A program made the translations under genes and the position numbers. A stretch of 64,000 nt of DNA from Cryptomeria japonica (taxonomy: Eukaryota > Streptophyta > Pinopsida > Cupressales > Cupressaceae): positions 686,212,583-686,276,582 of the forward strand of contig NC_081412.1 in the NCBI RefSeq assembly GCF_030272615.1, written 5' to 3'. Position 1 is the stretch's first letter; each line of letters starts with the position of its first letter. The notes under the pieces are model-generated. The model made no database searches and was not told the DNA's origin. It saw nothing but the letters and a program-made list of their open reading frames with translations. Below, in pieces: positions 35,561 to 48,279 of this stretch.

Positions 35561-37297
35561 CATCTTTTGGAGTTCTGCCTTGACCAGGAGAGCAATATGT
35601 GGATGCATTTTGCATAGATTTTGTTTTACAGGTTTTTCATCTAGGCGGACAACAAGATTGTGAACCACCAAGGCAGGATCCAACCTTGGCATATCGGCAT
35701 AGGACCATGCAAAATTAATTTTTACCTCTGTAAGGAAGTTGATGAAATCTTGTTTCTCTATTTCTATGAAGGATTTGGTAATGAGCACATTTTTCGGAAT
35801 GACTTTGGTGCCCATGTTGATGTTGTTTGTTTCTTCTATCAACAAATTTGATTTGTCTTGCAGAAGGTAACCAATGGTAGGGAGGTCAAGTCCCTCATCG
35901 TCAAGTGCCTTTTCCAAGTTTTCACTTTCGGATACGCCCTTTGTTTTTATTTTTTGTTCATCCAAAGGTGCCTCAGGGAGGTTTTCACCTAGGGAATCAT
36001 GTCTTTTCTTTTTATTATCTTTTTTGTGGCTAAGGGAATTGACCTGACTACCAAAGTATCCCTTTTCGTGTAGTTGAATACCCTCGATTCTGTTACAATC
36101 TTCCAAGTTTTGCGTCGTCAGGAGAGTAATGAGAGCATTATCATCGGTGCAGATATCTAAAGTGGGTTTGTCTCGTTGGCCCCAGTCAATGAGTTCAGGA
36201 TGGACAAGATGTAGCTTGTGTGAAGTGGGAGGGGCTACGGGGGTGATGTTATTGATGTAAGTGTCAAAGAAGATATCTTTCTCGTATTCATAAGGCATTT
36301 CATGAAATTCCTCTTCGTCCGCGCTTTCGATATCCGAAGAAGGACTAGAAGGGGCACCAACGATAGTAATCTTAGGCACCGAGGTGTACCTCAAGCTTCT
36401 GTTGTATCTGTAGGAGATAGGATTTATGGGTGCTTTTCTTCCTTTTTCCTCTGGTCCCAGGTTGTGTCCTTTGTAACCCATTCTTTCAACTATGGTAGAT
36501 GCTTTTGGGTACATTTTTTTGGATATTCTTGTTGGATCATCATCCTCTTCCCGGTACAACCAAGAAGAGACATCTGCTTCAAGGCTCTCCTCATTAAGTG
36601 GGCCCCATTGCTGGAAGGTGGTATTTTGGCATTGCACGACTGGTTTTGGGTCCTTTTTGAGCTCTTTTGGTTTGCCAAATGACTTAGGAGAGAGAGGGAG
36701 GTTGCCTATTAATAAGACGTCCTCCAATTTATATTCTCCATAGCCATTTTCCAAGATCTTGATTTGATTATCTGGTTGGGATGATGTGGAGGTAACATTT
36801 GATGTGTCAGATGGAGGCGTTGGTGAGGGTCTATTTAATGGGCAATGATATGGATGGTTTTCCTCTAGGAGTTTGCAATACTGGAAGGGTTGTGGATCAC
36901 TTTTGATAGTTATCTCTCTTCCATTGAAGGGGAATTTGATGCATTGGTGATAGGTGGAGGGTACAGCCTTCAAGGACTGAATCCATGGCCGACCAAGGAG
37001 AATGTTGTAGGGGAGATCAAGATCTAGTACTTGGCAAGGGGTTTCAATTGTAATGGGGCCCACTTGAAGAGGTAAGGTGATCATGCCCTTTGAAACTCTT
37101 TCTGCATCATCATATGCCTTTATTGTGATCCTTCCTGATGTGTCTACTAGGTCCTCAGAAAGTCCCAATTGTTTTATTAATTTGTATGTATACAGATTAA
37201 GCCTGGATCCACCATCTATTAGGATACATTTGACCTTGTGCTTGTGGATAAGAGCTTCGATGTGCAAAGGTTTGTTATGGTCTTCATCTGCGAGCAC
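35468..37297 (-). CDS. Element 1 protease and G-patch-like region (609 codons open)
   Basis: This is the longest open frame of the element. Near its start CILIDGGSRLNLYTYKLI is the retropepsin active-site loop; here it is DGG, while element 2 has DSG, so catalytic competence is doubtful. DLPYNILLGRPWIQSL is the second conserved protease motif. Around residues 265-290 KASTIVERMGYKGHNLG followed by PEEKGRKAPI fits a G-patch (glycine-rich RNA-binding motif). A long acidic linker precedes the RT N terminus (LVVRLDEKPVKQNLCKMHPH). The frame stops at the TGA in the DFRDLN motif. The Met at 37297 is internal; the true polyprotein begins upstream in gag. Confidence 0.8.
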   Translation of the reverse strand: MLADEDHNKPLHIEALIHKHKVKCILIDGGSRLNLYTYKLIKQLGLSEDLVDTSGRITIKAYDDAERVSKGMITLPLQVGPITIETPCQVLDLDLPYNILLGRPWIQSLKAVPSTYHQCIKFPFNGREITIKSDPQPFQYCKLLEENHPYHCPLNRPSPTPPSDTSNVTSTSSQPDNQIKILENGYGEYKLEDVLLIGNLPLSPKSFGKPKELKKDPKPVVQCQNTTFQQWGPLNEESLEADVSSWLYREEDDDPTRISKKMYPKASTIVERMGYKGHNLGPEEKGRKAPINPISYRYNRSLRYTSVPKITIVGAPSSPSSDIESADEEEFHEMPYEYEKDIFFDTYINNITPVAPPTSHKLHLVHPELIDWGQRDKPTLDICTDDNALITLLTTQNLEDCNRIEGIQLHEKGYFGSQVNSLSHKKDNKKKRHDSLGENLPEAPLDEQKIKTKGVSESENLEKALDDEGLDLPTIGYLLQDKSNLLIEETNNINMGTKVIPKNVLITKSFIEIEKQDFINFLTEVKINFAWSYADMPRLDPALVVHNLVVRLDEKPVKQNLCKMHPHIALLVKAELQKMLDAEFIKPIDYTEWVSNIVPVGGIRIYTDF

Positions 37298-37899
37298 ATC
37301 TTTGGAGGTAAATAGAAGGTGCTGCTAGGCAACAAGGTTTCCAATGAGAGCTTGGAATTGGGTGGCGTTGATGTTATCAGGAATGCATGATTCAAGAAAG
37401 GTTTGTTCCAAAATTTCTTTATGGACCGGGGAAGTTTTAAGAAGTTCCAAAATGGAGATCTGAGTGGGGGTCTTCCCAAGTTGGTCCAGGAGGTCATATC
37501 AGTAGGTGGAAGACATGGGCGGTGGATTTGGTGGGGGAGGGACTCCTTGGATGGTGATTTTACCTCAGCGTGTAGTTATATTGCAGTCATTCTGGAAATG
37601 GGAGGTGGAAGGCGTGGTGCCTTGAATGACCATCCTAGCAGGATTTGGTCTGCTTTGGGAAGAAGGAGGATTAACTCCTTGGATGGTTATGACATTGATA
37701 TGATTGTCTATAGGTTCAATGCGACCTACTAAAAAATCAAAGCCGGTTATGTGATTAGCGTAGTCATAACCCACTGCGTTAGATGATGAGGCTTTTCCTT
37801 TATCATGCTTCGGGAAGGGTTCCTGGTACATTTTGAGTTTGTCATTGTTATTACTAGGTTTTGCATTTGCTACTTCAATCTCACCCCTATCAATGAGGT

Positions 37900-39774
37900 C
37901 TTGTCTGTAGATTTTGAGTTTCATACACTTTCATGTATCATGCCCCTTGATACGATGGTATTCACAATACTCATTTTCATTATACCATCTTGGTTTAGGT
38001 TGATTGGGGTCAAACGAGCGAGTGATTGGAAAAACCACCACACTTGCTTGGACAAGTTTTTGAAAAACCATTTCAATAGGCTCAGCAAGAGGAGTGAAGT
38101 CTCTTGGGGTCTTGTTATTCGATCGGGGTAGTCATCCCTGGATTGAGACATTGTTGTGAGGTTTTTGGGATTTATTTTGATTGTTTTGATTATTGAATTG
38201 ATGATTATTGGTGGTGGATTTTGGGGGAGCGGCCACGGTTTGGACTTGCTTTGCATCAGTTACACCATCATTGACCATGTTTTTGTTTTTAGACCAGAAT
38301 TTTGGCTTGTCATTATGATAAGAGGGAGAACGTTGTGTCGACTTCTGGTAATGTTTCAAGGTTCCTTTCTCCATCAAGACACGTTCGAGGGCAAGGCCCT
38401 TATCGGTTAATTTTTGGAAGGATTTGATACATTGGGATATTAAGGGTCTCGAAAGTTCAGGCACCAAGTTCTTTTGAAATAGCTCAATTTGATGTTGTTC
38501 TGGCATGTCCCACTGGAATTTCTTGATAAGATGTTGCCATTTTTGTAGGAAATTGGCGAAGGTTTCTCCGGGCCTTTGTTTTGTATTGCATAGGTCCATC
38601 ATAGAAACATCATTAACCATGTTGTAAGCATAGTGGGCCACAAATTTTTCTACCAAGTCTGGAAAGGAGACAATGGAACCTCGCAGTAGAGATGAGAACC
38701 ATGCCAGGGCGTCTCCTGTGAGACTCTTGGGAAAGAGTCTGTGAAGATAAAGGTCACTATAGGAGACTTCTTGGCATAAGATGTGGAATTCTCGGACATG
38801 GTCGCGGGGGTCTCCCTTGCCTTCATACTTGGTGAATTTGGGGATCTCAAATCCCGAGGGACAGGGTGCAACTGATATAGACGGGTCGTAAGGACAAGGG
38901 TAAAACTCTTCGAATGAGTAAGTTCTCCTTTTATTAGTCCTTTGTTTCATGTCCTTGATGATATTTTTCATGTCTTGAATTTCCTTGATGAGGTCTTGTT
39001 GTGGACTTTGATAATGATGAATTGTATTTGCCCCAAGAATTGGGTGAGCCAAAGAAGGTGCACCACCACCAATGTATTGATATGATGAGGAGGTGGGAAC
39101 ATGAGATGTGAGGACCGATGTCACAGGGATTTGTGTGATAGTTGGTTGCGGTCCGCAAACTATTGTGACGGGATTGAGTACGACCCGTATGAAATTTGCA
39201 ACATTGTTGGCAGGAAGGGAAGTTTGTGGAATAGAAATATGTGGTTGAATAGAAGGAGGTGGTATAGAAGTGTGTTGGAGAATAGATGAGATCGGATTTG
39301 ATAGTGGTATAGATGGTAAGGAGGAAGAAGGTGGGATAGAGACCACGGTGGGAGGTGTCGCGGGTGGCATTGAGCTTGGATGATTGATGGGGCTGTGATT
39401 GATTGAGTTTGAATAATAGGTGCAACACTTTGTGTGGGAGTGAGGTCTCCTTGTGGTTGTTGGGCGAGAGCGGATCTATTAAATTCAGGCAGAAGTTGAG
39501 CTCCATTTTCAAGGAGAGTTTTTAGAAGTGCAATGGGATTGTGTTGAATAAACTTTTCCATCATCTCTTGGTTATAAGAATCCACTAGGAAAGTTTGCAC
39601 TTCCGGAGAGAGTTCATCTTGGCTAACCATGTTAAGATTTTGACTTTGATCTTGATTGCTAGGTTGCCCACTTTGTGTAGGATCTTGTGTGGGATCTTCA
39701 TATAGGGCACTAATGTCTGACATGCCATATTGTTGTTCAACCATCTTTCTCTTTTGGGATCGAGTTGTGACCAT
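37900..39774 (-). pseudogene. Element 1 gag with zinc knuckle
   Basis: The ATG at 39774 begins MVTTRSQKRKM. The N-terminal frame runs to about 39370 and is then continued in another frame (39370-38132) from MPPATPPTVVSIPP. The capsid-like retrotransposon gag domain is clear: GFEIPKFTKYEGKGDPRDHV, FPKSLTGDALAWFSSL, DLVEKFVAHYAYN and QRPGETFANFLQKW. Downstream near 37920-37965 YCEYHRIKGHDT-stop-KC is a CX2HX4HX4C zinc knuckle, interrupted by TGA. Gag would form the particle and bind the RNA genome. Confidence 0.83.
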
Positions 39775-42591
39775 ACACGAATAACCTTGGAAAAGTTTGG
39801 AGGGGGAAATTTGTGATGAAAGGACTTAGCAAGATACTTGTGGAATTTTGGTTTTTGTCTTTTATGACAAGGGATTTTGTTGATTGGTATGGTTCTTGGA
39901 TTAGAGCCCGGATTTGACACCTAAGTCCTTGGATGAGGATTTTAGGTGGTGGATGCAACCACAAGTAAGGTGATGGCCAAGTTGTGTAGAATTTAGACCT
40001 TGGATTGATGATTAAAAAAGCCTCTCTTATACCAAGGGTTGACTAATGACCCTAAGCAAAGTAAAGACGTGAGTTAAGAGTCTTGATTGCCTCAAAAGGA
40101 ATAGGCAAAAGGTACTTGGAGAGGATTCCCCTTCAAACACGAGAGCAAATTGATTAATGATGAGGTCTAAATGGAATTTCACAAGGCATGTAACCTTAAT
40201 GCGAGGTTAAATTGGATTAGAGGATGATTGGATTTGAATTTTGATAATTGATTTGATAATGGAGGGAGATTGATTTGATGTGCTAAGTCCTTAGGAAATT
40301 TGAGGATGATTGATGGAGGAGGTATGATAGTGATGGCTTAGAAGAAACTTGATGACTAGGTTGTTCTTGGCATGAACATGACTCAATGGAGGATAGATTC
40401 GAATGACAAGTTATATGAAGGGACACGACCACCCTAATTTGGATGATAGTTGGTGTTTCAGAGGACAATCTTGAATGTTGATGGAGAGGATGAACTCTTA
40501 GCTTCTCTCTTGGGCTTATGAAACATGGGACGGACGGAGTTTTGACGCAATTTTGGACTTTGTGTGGGTAATGACTTGGACAATTGTTTGTGTGTTGACA
40601 AGTGTTTTTGCAAAGTGTTTGGGGATAGTGATGTGTTTTTAGTCTTCTCTTGGAAAGTATGTATCAAACAAAATAAACACAATGATCAAATGCATATTAT
40701 CTCAAAGACACTCATTCCCATATACAACATTCTTAAGGCTGGCGAGGACAATAGTCATTGGATCCCAATCAGTTTCCCAGCTACGCTTACCCAGAGCGGA
40801 CACTTAGATGCTTGACCCCACTGGCTCCCCTCCACGACACTCACTTCTCAGGGTAGCCAAGCATCAATTCCCATGAAAAATCCTCATGGCGAACTTTGTG
40901 TCTCTACTAAGAGCTGTAAAAATATGGGCGGCTTCGGAGGTTCGACCTCCTGCACCAATGACTAGAAGGTTTTTGGCCACTATGAACAAGGTGTTTAGTA
41001 AGTCTTCCCGTTAGGAGCTACCCTTCGAAGTTGCGCAAGCGCAATTGAGGCCTATAACCCAACAAAGCACCAAGAAATTAGTAGTCACGCAGGCGTGATT
41101 GAGATCTCTAGGATCCTACTAAGCACCCAATGTGAGAGTGAACTCTCATATAGCCCCAACCATTGACCCTTTCGTAGTCAATGGCCTATTTATTATAGTG
41201 AGTTGGGAACCCCAAGTCTGGGTGTACTCACTTGGGTCGTTCCCCTCTTACCTTCTCAAAGAGCAAGTTGGGAGGGCAGGCCCGCTAGGGGTAAACACGC
41301 AATCAAACAAGAAAAGGTTGGAGGGTCTAGATTTCTGATCATCTAGTAAGACGAGAGCATACTCTCCTACCTTTATGCTTTTCTTAAAGACACATAAGAC
41401 AATGGTTCATTCCATTTTAATCAATATCTAGGTGCCTAATTTAAATAAATGCACAATATTTGGTTGAATCAGCTAGGCAACCTGCAAAACAACTTGATTA
41501 GTAGTTTGAAAAATGGAGTCTTCAACAAGCGTCCTGCAAAAGACAACAAAATGACAAAAATATTATTTTTTTTGAATTTTTGGGAATAAGTAGAAAAACA
41601 TGAGTAAATTTTTTTTTACTAATGACAAATGTGGATTTGGAGGAAGCTTTGATGGGTAAGTGGGGTTTGACTAGGTTTTTGCCACTTTCCAAGGGATAGG
41701 CAAGCTTAAAATGAGGATTTTGGAGGAGAGGTGAAGGAATGGAAAAATTTGTCCAAGAGGGACAAAGAAGCAAAAGTTGGAGATAGACAATGTGGAAAAA
41801 TTTGGAGGTGATTGGGTAAAAGTGGAAGGACTTATGGCAAACCCTAAAAATAGAGGAATGTGGGATTTTGGGCTTTAAAAAGTGGATTTTGGGAAAAGGT
41901 CCCCTAGGAAGGAAATGTGCAAAATGGCCATGCGGGGGATCTAGTGAAGTTTGGAGGGAAAAATTCTTGCGGACAGACAAATTATTAAAACTAAACAGAT
42001 TATTAATTTTTTTTTTTTTTTTTAATTCCTAAATTTAACAGGGCAGATTTGCAGACAGTCGCGCTAAACAGATAGAAAAGTGCCAAAGGTCTAGATTTCT
42101 GATTGTCTAGATAGACAAGAGCATACTCTCCTACTTACACACTTTCCACAAACACAAAAGACAATGATTCATTTATCCCCCTAATTAAGCCTAAGTGCCT
42201 AAAAATCGAAAACACAGTTAGTGTCTAAAAATTTCAAATTTGAATTTTTACAAAAATGAGGATTGCACAGGAACAGAAAAGAAACAGAAATGAGGATCAC
42301 GCAGAAACAAAATTTTTAATTAATTCCTGCGGTCAGACAGATTATTGAAATTAAACAAAGCAGATAACAGAGAAGATAACAGGAATTCAATTTTTTACAA
42401 AAATGCTCGCGCTAATCGCAGAGCTGTCGTGCTGAAATAGAAATAGAAAAGAAACAAAAGATAGATAGAAGAAGAAGAATGAGGAGGAGATGGGAGAATG
42501 CGCAGAGTGCTCGTGCTGAAATACAGAGCCACCAAAGTGTTTTTTTTTTTTTTTTTTTTTTCTGTAGTCGCGCTATTCCAGAATCTGCGTC
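39775..42591 (-). other. Element 1 leader between 5' LTR and gag
   Basis: A long (2.8 kb) untranslated leader without a convincing ORF. A ~620-bp block (about 40660-41330) is very similar to 60580-61230 of element 2. Another ~100-bp piece with TCTAGATTTCTGAT and GAGCATACTCTCCTAC occurs twice here (about 41327 and 42090), a local duplication not seen in element 2. A 20-base T run lies at about 42541-42561. No confident primer-binding site was found beside the 5' LTR. Confidence 0.55.
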
Positions 42592-43835
42592 TCACAACGC
42601 ACAAAAATTCATAAAAAACATGCAAATCAAACATAATTTGAAATGCTTAAAACAAGAATAAGAATGCATATACCTCACAAACCTTATACCTCTCCCTCGG
42701 ATTGAGCTTGATGAAGTGAAGGCGCCCCTTGGTGATGCTCTACTTGATGTGCTCCTCTTGCTTGCTTGATGTGGATGCCTCTCCAATGTTGTGCACAAAT
42801 GGAATGGATTTGGAAGATGATAAGGATGAGATGATCAAATGTGGATGAGATATGATTTGAACATGATAAGGTTGCCAAGATGATTTCCTGGGCTCAAAAG
42901 GACAACATAAGATTACTAAACTTAGAGATGAAGAATGGAGGGATGGAGTCCTCAATTTATAGGAAGAGGAGAGGAAGAATGGATGGCTAGGATGGATTCA
43001 AGATGCAGGGCTAGGATTGCTTGTGAGCTCACACAAGGCTCAAGAGTGGGTGTGGAGACCAAGAGATATACCTTAAAGGCATTTCTTGTCTCCACACTCC
43101 TCAAGGTGCATTGGGAAGATTTCCCAAGGTACCTTGAGAAGAGCAAGGTGCATTGGGAAGGCTTCCCAATGTGCCTTGAGAGGATCAAGGGATGTGACAT
43201 TCCTTGAAGAATGGAGAGGAGGAATTAAAAATTCTCCAAAAATGGATAATCATAGGGATTGGAGGAATAAGAAGGAATTAAAAATTCCTTGGGAGAGGGG
43301 ATGCTTAGAGGATTGTGAGATTTTGAATATCTGACATTCACCTAGGAAAAGAGCATTAAAAGCTAGTGGTTGGATGGAAGGGACAAGGAGTTGACTTCAT
43401 GGCCAATCATGATGATTAGCCATTAGCAACTCATTAGGAGGGGGATTAGAGGAAATGTTAGGTGGGATTAGGATTTGTAGGAGGATTTGACTAGGAGAGA
43501 GAATGAGTGGAGGGAACTAAAAATTAGAAGAATAAGGTTAAGTGAGTTTAGGGAGTTTCTAGAAGACTTTATTAGGTTAATGATGAATTAAGAAGATGGT
43601 TTGTAGGAAGCATGTGGGTTAACTAATTAATTGAAATTAATTAGCTAAGAGGGAGATTTGTGAGAATTCAATTTTTAGAAGAATAAAAAAAGGGATTGAT
43701 TTATTAAATAAATCAGTCACATACTATAGTGACAATATCAATTATATTTAATTAATATTGAGGAGAATTTGAATTAACATAATTAATTAATTAATTATGT
43801 GAAGAATTAAAAATAATTATTTTTAAGTGTCTACA
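42592..43835 (-). repeat. Element 1 5' LTR
   Basis: Starts TGTAGACACTT on the minus strand at 43835, with the TSD CTATC outside (43836-43840). The inner end is less certain, near 42592, because the terminal ~80 bases differ from the 3' LTR. A TATAAATT box at 42954-42961 gives a U3 of ~875 bp and an R-U5 of ~350 bp. Confidence 0.82.
42954..42961 (-). promoter_or_regulatory. Element 1 LTR TATA box
   Basis: TATAAATT on the minus strand, at the same place in all four LTRs of the two elements (28882, 42954, 46511 and 62754 regions). It is inferred to be the core promoter for the genomic RNA. Confidence 0.6.
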
Positions 43836-43840
43836 CTATC

Positions 43841-46103
43841 TTGACTACTTCTTCTTATTAGGACGACTTCTTCTTTTGACAAAGAGTACTGCTCATAATC
43901 CTCATCTTCACTATCTTAGCATGAACACATTATTATCATCTTTTGAAAACATCATGGTCTTCATTCCATAAGGTCGTTGCTTTCTTCAAACTTAACTTTG
44001 CATTCTCTGTCATTCTTGAGAACCTTCCAAACACTTGAGGTTCTCTACAAACTTTTTTTTGTCTTATATAGGCATTTGATAATCTCTTATTGTTGATGTC
44101 TTCCTTCAACAATATTTGATAATCTCTTATTGTTGATGTCTTCCTTCATGAATCTTTTGATAGGACTTCCTTGACTTTATTGTGTTTTGGAGTTGTGTAT
44201 TGTACTTTTAGAGTTATAACTTCCCTTTATGAACAGTGTATTCACTATCATTTTCATGGACTACTACAAAAAATTCTAATGTTATCCCTTATGCCTTGTT
44301 ACCTATCAAAGAGTGCTTGGTTATGACCTTGGATCTTCATAGATTGTATTTATTGTATGCCTTGATTATCTTTGGTTGTTTAAGAATTTTCCTTCCTTAT
44401 AGTCATGCAAACCTTGTGTGATCTCTGCCTTTAGGTCTACATTTTGCCTTCTCAAAGAAAGCCATGTTGTTCTATTGTTTGAGGCTGTGAATAAATTAGA
44501 TCTTTCATTTTTCATTGTTCTTGGTGTTGCTTTCTTGAAACTCTATTTTGACCGGCAAGCTATGATCTTTCCTTGTCATGATGACTATGTATGCTCCATG
44601 GAGTGTCTTTTAGACTAAAACCTTGATGAAGCTTGGTCTTCGTAGTGACAGAATCATGACTGTGACGAAGAACCTGCATTCTTTGAAGGCATAACTACTT
44701 CAGGAAGGGCTGATCCAATTGTGTTGATGGTTCCTACTGACCTTATTCACTGTTATTGAGTTTCATAAAAAATAGTAACTACGGTTGTTGTTTGATCTTT
44801 GAGTGTCTTCCAACCCTAAAGGTTGTCCTTTGACAAGCATTGTGTGCCTCTTAGAAGATGTTGTTCACCTCTTAATATTTGTATTATGATTACATCATTC
44901 TCTATAGTTTTAGCTCATTGGGACTGCATTTTAAACTACCATAGTACTCTATTTCAAAGATTGCTTTCTTTGTTAGCATTTATATTGGCATTGAACTTGA
45001 CTCTCCTCTTTTGTTGCTATAAATTTTGTCACAACTCCTTGCTTCTAGACTTTGGGAGAGTTTCCCTATATGTTGTAACAATGTGTTCCACAAGTCTACT
45101 ACATACTCTGTCATGGCTGCATCATTTGAAATTGTCTTTCAATCTCATATCCCTCTACTAGGATTGTAATGATTGGCTGCTATGTTCTTTTCATTATCTT
45201 TTGAAAATAATTGTTTCATTTTTTTGCAACTTGGAACTTTTGTGATGGATAGAGAAGTGTCTTCCATGGTCATGGGTTTGAATGAGAATGAGTTTGCCAT
45301 CTTAAGAACAAGAAATTCTCTCTTTAATTAAACACACTCATTCATATAACATTGTCCTTTACATGACCTTTCCATCCTTCAAAAAAAAGTTCCACAGACT
45401 ACTTATAAAGGGTTTGCTCCTCTATTTTGACTTAGTCTTTTGGCTGATCAAGCTTGACTTTCAACCCTCCATCTAGTCTTTTGTATGCATGACCATTTTC
45501 ATTGCTATTATTGTCTCATAATATGTCCTTACTACTTTGTAGCAAACTTTTAGAACTATCTCTTTGACAATGATTCTTGAGATCATTACTCATACTGAGA
45601 TCTTTGGCTGCTCTGATATGAATATGGCTCATTTTCACTTTATGACAGTGAAAACCTTCTCTCCTTTGTGAAGTTATTGCCTTTAGTGTAATTAATTGTA
45701 TCTCAGATCTTTCATTCATGTCATCTCTACATTATCATTGTAGCTATGACTGCTATAAGGTAAATTTGGAAGGCATTCCCGTGTGTTCATTGATAAAACA
45801 ATTCTCATGACTTTTACTGCTCCTTGCACTATCCTTCATGAGGAGTAATGACTATTAAGAAGGTTGTTATGACTGTTTTGTTGGTCATGTGCTTTTCAAG
45901 TCCTTGTCTCTAGGGTTACCTTCGTGAGAGTGAAGGACACCTATTATGATGATCTTTTCTAACTTTATTATTTCATTCACTACCTTTGCAATGTTGACTG
46001 CCTTTTAAGAATTATAGGACTATACCTTTAATCTATTACAATGACTATAACTTTGATGTGCTGATTGCAAAAATGATTTCAAGACTATATTCTTTTATGA
46101 GTA
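43841..46103. other. Unidentified DNA between the two retrotransposons
   Basis: About 2.3 kb with no gene. Short open frames up to 112 codons (44823-45161, plus) are hydrophobic and low-complexity. A ~35-bp direct repeat containing ATTTGATAATCTCTTATTG occurs at about 44070 and 44115. In style it continues the block ending at 28473, as expected if element 1 inserted into it. Confidence 0.4.
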
Positions 46104-46108
46104 CAACT

Positions 46109-47373
46109 TGAAACAAGGGAAAACTCTAAAATGCAAGGTTAGATTGAATCAATGACAAAGGATATAAAACAACCAAAAGATCAAAATATAAATCGACCTT
46201 TATAGCTTGCCAAGAGAGGATTCTCTTGTTCCTCCAATTCAGACTCTTGTTGAAGTCAAGAATGCGCCTCTTCCTAGCTTGATATGATTGGTCCGATAGG
46301 AATAATGTGGTTGACTCTCTAATATTGTGCACAAATGATATATGATAGATGGATGAGAGAGGATGGATTGATGATCAAAGGATGAAATGGCTAAGTATGG
46401 ATGGGTGCAAATTTTGGTATAGTAAGGGTATGAGGATGGTTTCTTGGGCACAAACTAGCAGCATGGATTTACTAAACTTGGAGATGATATATGAGGGGAT
46501 GGAGTCCTCGATTTATAGGAAGAGAAGAGGAGAAATGGAGGGCTAGGATTGACCCAAGATGGAGGGTCGAGATTTCTTGTGAGTCCACATAAGGCCCAAG
46601 AGGGGATGACAAGACAAGTGTGGATATCAAGAGATATGCCTTAAAGGCATTTCTTGTCTCCACACTCCTCAAGGCTCATTGGGAAGACTTCCCAATGTGC
46701 CTAGGGAAGAACAAGGAATAAAATATTCCTTGAGGGATAGAGATGAAGAATTAAAAATTCTTCAAAAAGGATGTTCATGGTGATTGGAGGAATTAAAAAT
46801 TCCTTGGAGGATGGGATGCCTAGAGGAATGTGAGAATTTGAAAATCTCACATTCACCTAGGAAAGAGCATTTAAGGAGGGTGGTTGGATGGAAGGGACAA
46901 GGAGTTGACTTTGTGGCTAATCATGATGATTGGCCACTAGCAACTCATTAGAAGAAGGATTAGAAGAATGATTAGATGGGATTAGGGTAGATAAGATTTT
47001 GTAGGAGGAATTGACTAGGAGAGAGAATGAGTGGAGGGAATTAAAAATTAGAAGAATAATGCTAAGTGAGTTCAGGGAGCTTCTAGAAGAATTCATTAGG
47101 TTAATGATGGATTAGGAAAAAAGTGATTTGTAGGAATCACCTAGATTAATTAATTAATTGAAATTAATTAATTAAAAGGAGGAATTTGAGGAGACTTAAT
47201 ATTAAGGATTTTTAGAAGAATAAAGGTGGATTGATTTATTAAATAAATCAATCAACAGACTACAGTGACAATATTAATTATAATTAATTAATAGTGAGGA
47301 GGAATTAAAAATTGGCACAATTAATAAATTAATTATGTCAGGAACTTAAAATAATTATTTTTAAGTGTTTACA
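46109..47373 (-). repeat. Element 2 3' LTR
   Basis: Starts TGTAAACAC on the minus strand at 47373 and ends ...TTTCA at 46109, followed by the TSD CAACT. Compared with the 5' LTR, about 65-70 bp are missing just inside the outer end. The rest aligns closely by eye. Confidence 0.87.
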
Positions 47374-47388
47374 TTTTGCCCCTCTTTT
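47374..47388 (-). promoter_or_regulatory. Element 2 polypurine tract
   Basis: AAAAGAGGGGCAAAA on the minus strand abuts the 3' LTR, almost the same as in element 1. Confidence 0.8.
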
Positions 47389-48279
47389 ACGCAGCGGCAA
47401 ATTTGGCGGTGGGTAAAATATAGAAGAAAAAAGAAATAGATGCCCCAACGTAAAGCGTGGGAGGTCCATGCCCCCTCGATAATTTTGTCATTTTTTTTTG
47501 TAAAAAATTGATGGAAAATTCTCGAAATGAAGAAGGGAGAATTTGGGTGGAGGAGATAAGTGAAAGAGAAAGAGGGAACAAATGTAGAAAAACTAGAAGA
47601 GGAAATAGAAGAAGAGAGACCGTGGAGGGAATGGACCCTCAAGGGGGTCCATATAAGCCACAAAGGGCCCAATGAGGAGTCATTGTTACACACAAGCCTT
47701 GGAGCCAATCAGAGCCTAGAAAGAGAGAAGGAGAGATGGATCACATTCCCACATGTGAGCATTGCACCGAGAGGATCCGATGATATGACATACCCACTGG
47801 ATATGGACCCTTGGTATGTAGGACTATCCTCCTTTATGGATTTTTAGGTTTAAGGTAGAATTAGGGCTTAGTTTAGGGCCAAAATAAGGCGAGGCACATG
47901 CATTGATCGCCATTTCAGTGCATGTGCCTATGGGGTAGTGCGAGCGCTCACAGGTGAAAGATGGATAGAAAGGGTTTTGGAGGGGGAAACTGGTGTTTAG
48001 CACAGGTGCTCGCACATCCGTGCGGGCGCTTAAGGTATTACGCAGGAACTTGTGCTGCTGCATGGGTGCTCGCGTTGAAGGAGTTTTCTAGTTAGGAGGT
48101 GGGATAGACTAGGGTTTCTGTTAGAGCGTGCACCTGTAGAATGGCGAGAGCACCATGATTTTGGCACGAGCGCAAAGTGAATCAACATGTGTGCTGGGCA
48201 AAGAAGAAATTAGAAATAGTATTAGAATTTTGGGATAGGTTGAGGGTATGGCTGCACTCGGAGAGTAGAATAGGGCTTG
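47389..48279. other. Element 2 spacer between polypurine tract and antisense ORF
   Basis: The first ~300 bp align with 30820-31090 of element 1. From about 47880 to 48180 the sequence is rich in GCTCGC, GCGCTC and GTGCGGGCGC words, similar to a CG-rich tract in this element's leader (61440-62280). No clear coding sequence. If the antisense ORF has its own promoter, it should lie here. Confidence 0.45.

Larger units (their letters stand above)
28479..43835 (-). mobile_element. Ty3/gypsy Tat-type retrotransposon, element 1 (15.4 kb)
   Basis: Two LTRs (28479-29815 and 42592-43835) enclose gag, protease, reverse transcriptase, RNase H, a second RNase H and integrase, all on the minus strand. CTATC lies directly outside both ends (28474-28478 and 43836-43840), so this is one complete insertion. 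The gag-pol frame has many stops and shifts, so it is not autonomous. The extra RNase H between the RT-linked RNase H and integrase, and the absence of an integrase chromodomain, fit the Tat lineage. Compared with element 2 it lacks the antisense PMD ORF and has gained a tandem array next to its 3' LTR. Confidence 0.9.

Noticed and set aside
36302-36682. 126-codon plus-strand frame opposite the protease/G-patch region
   Set aside because: It is antisense to a well-supported pol frame and has no motif. Similar antisense frames at 54496-54837 and 56741-57019 are rejected for the same reason.
42541-42640. Primer-binding site for a named tRNA next to the 5' LTRs
   Set aside because: TGGAATAGCGCG (element 1) and GGTATCGGAAT (element 2) lie near the LTR ends but do not match each other or a tRNA 3' end well enough to name one.
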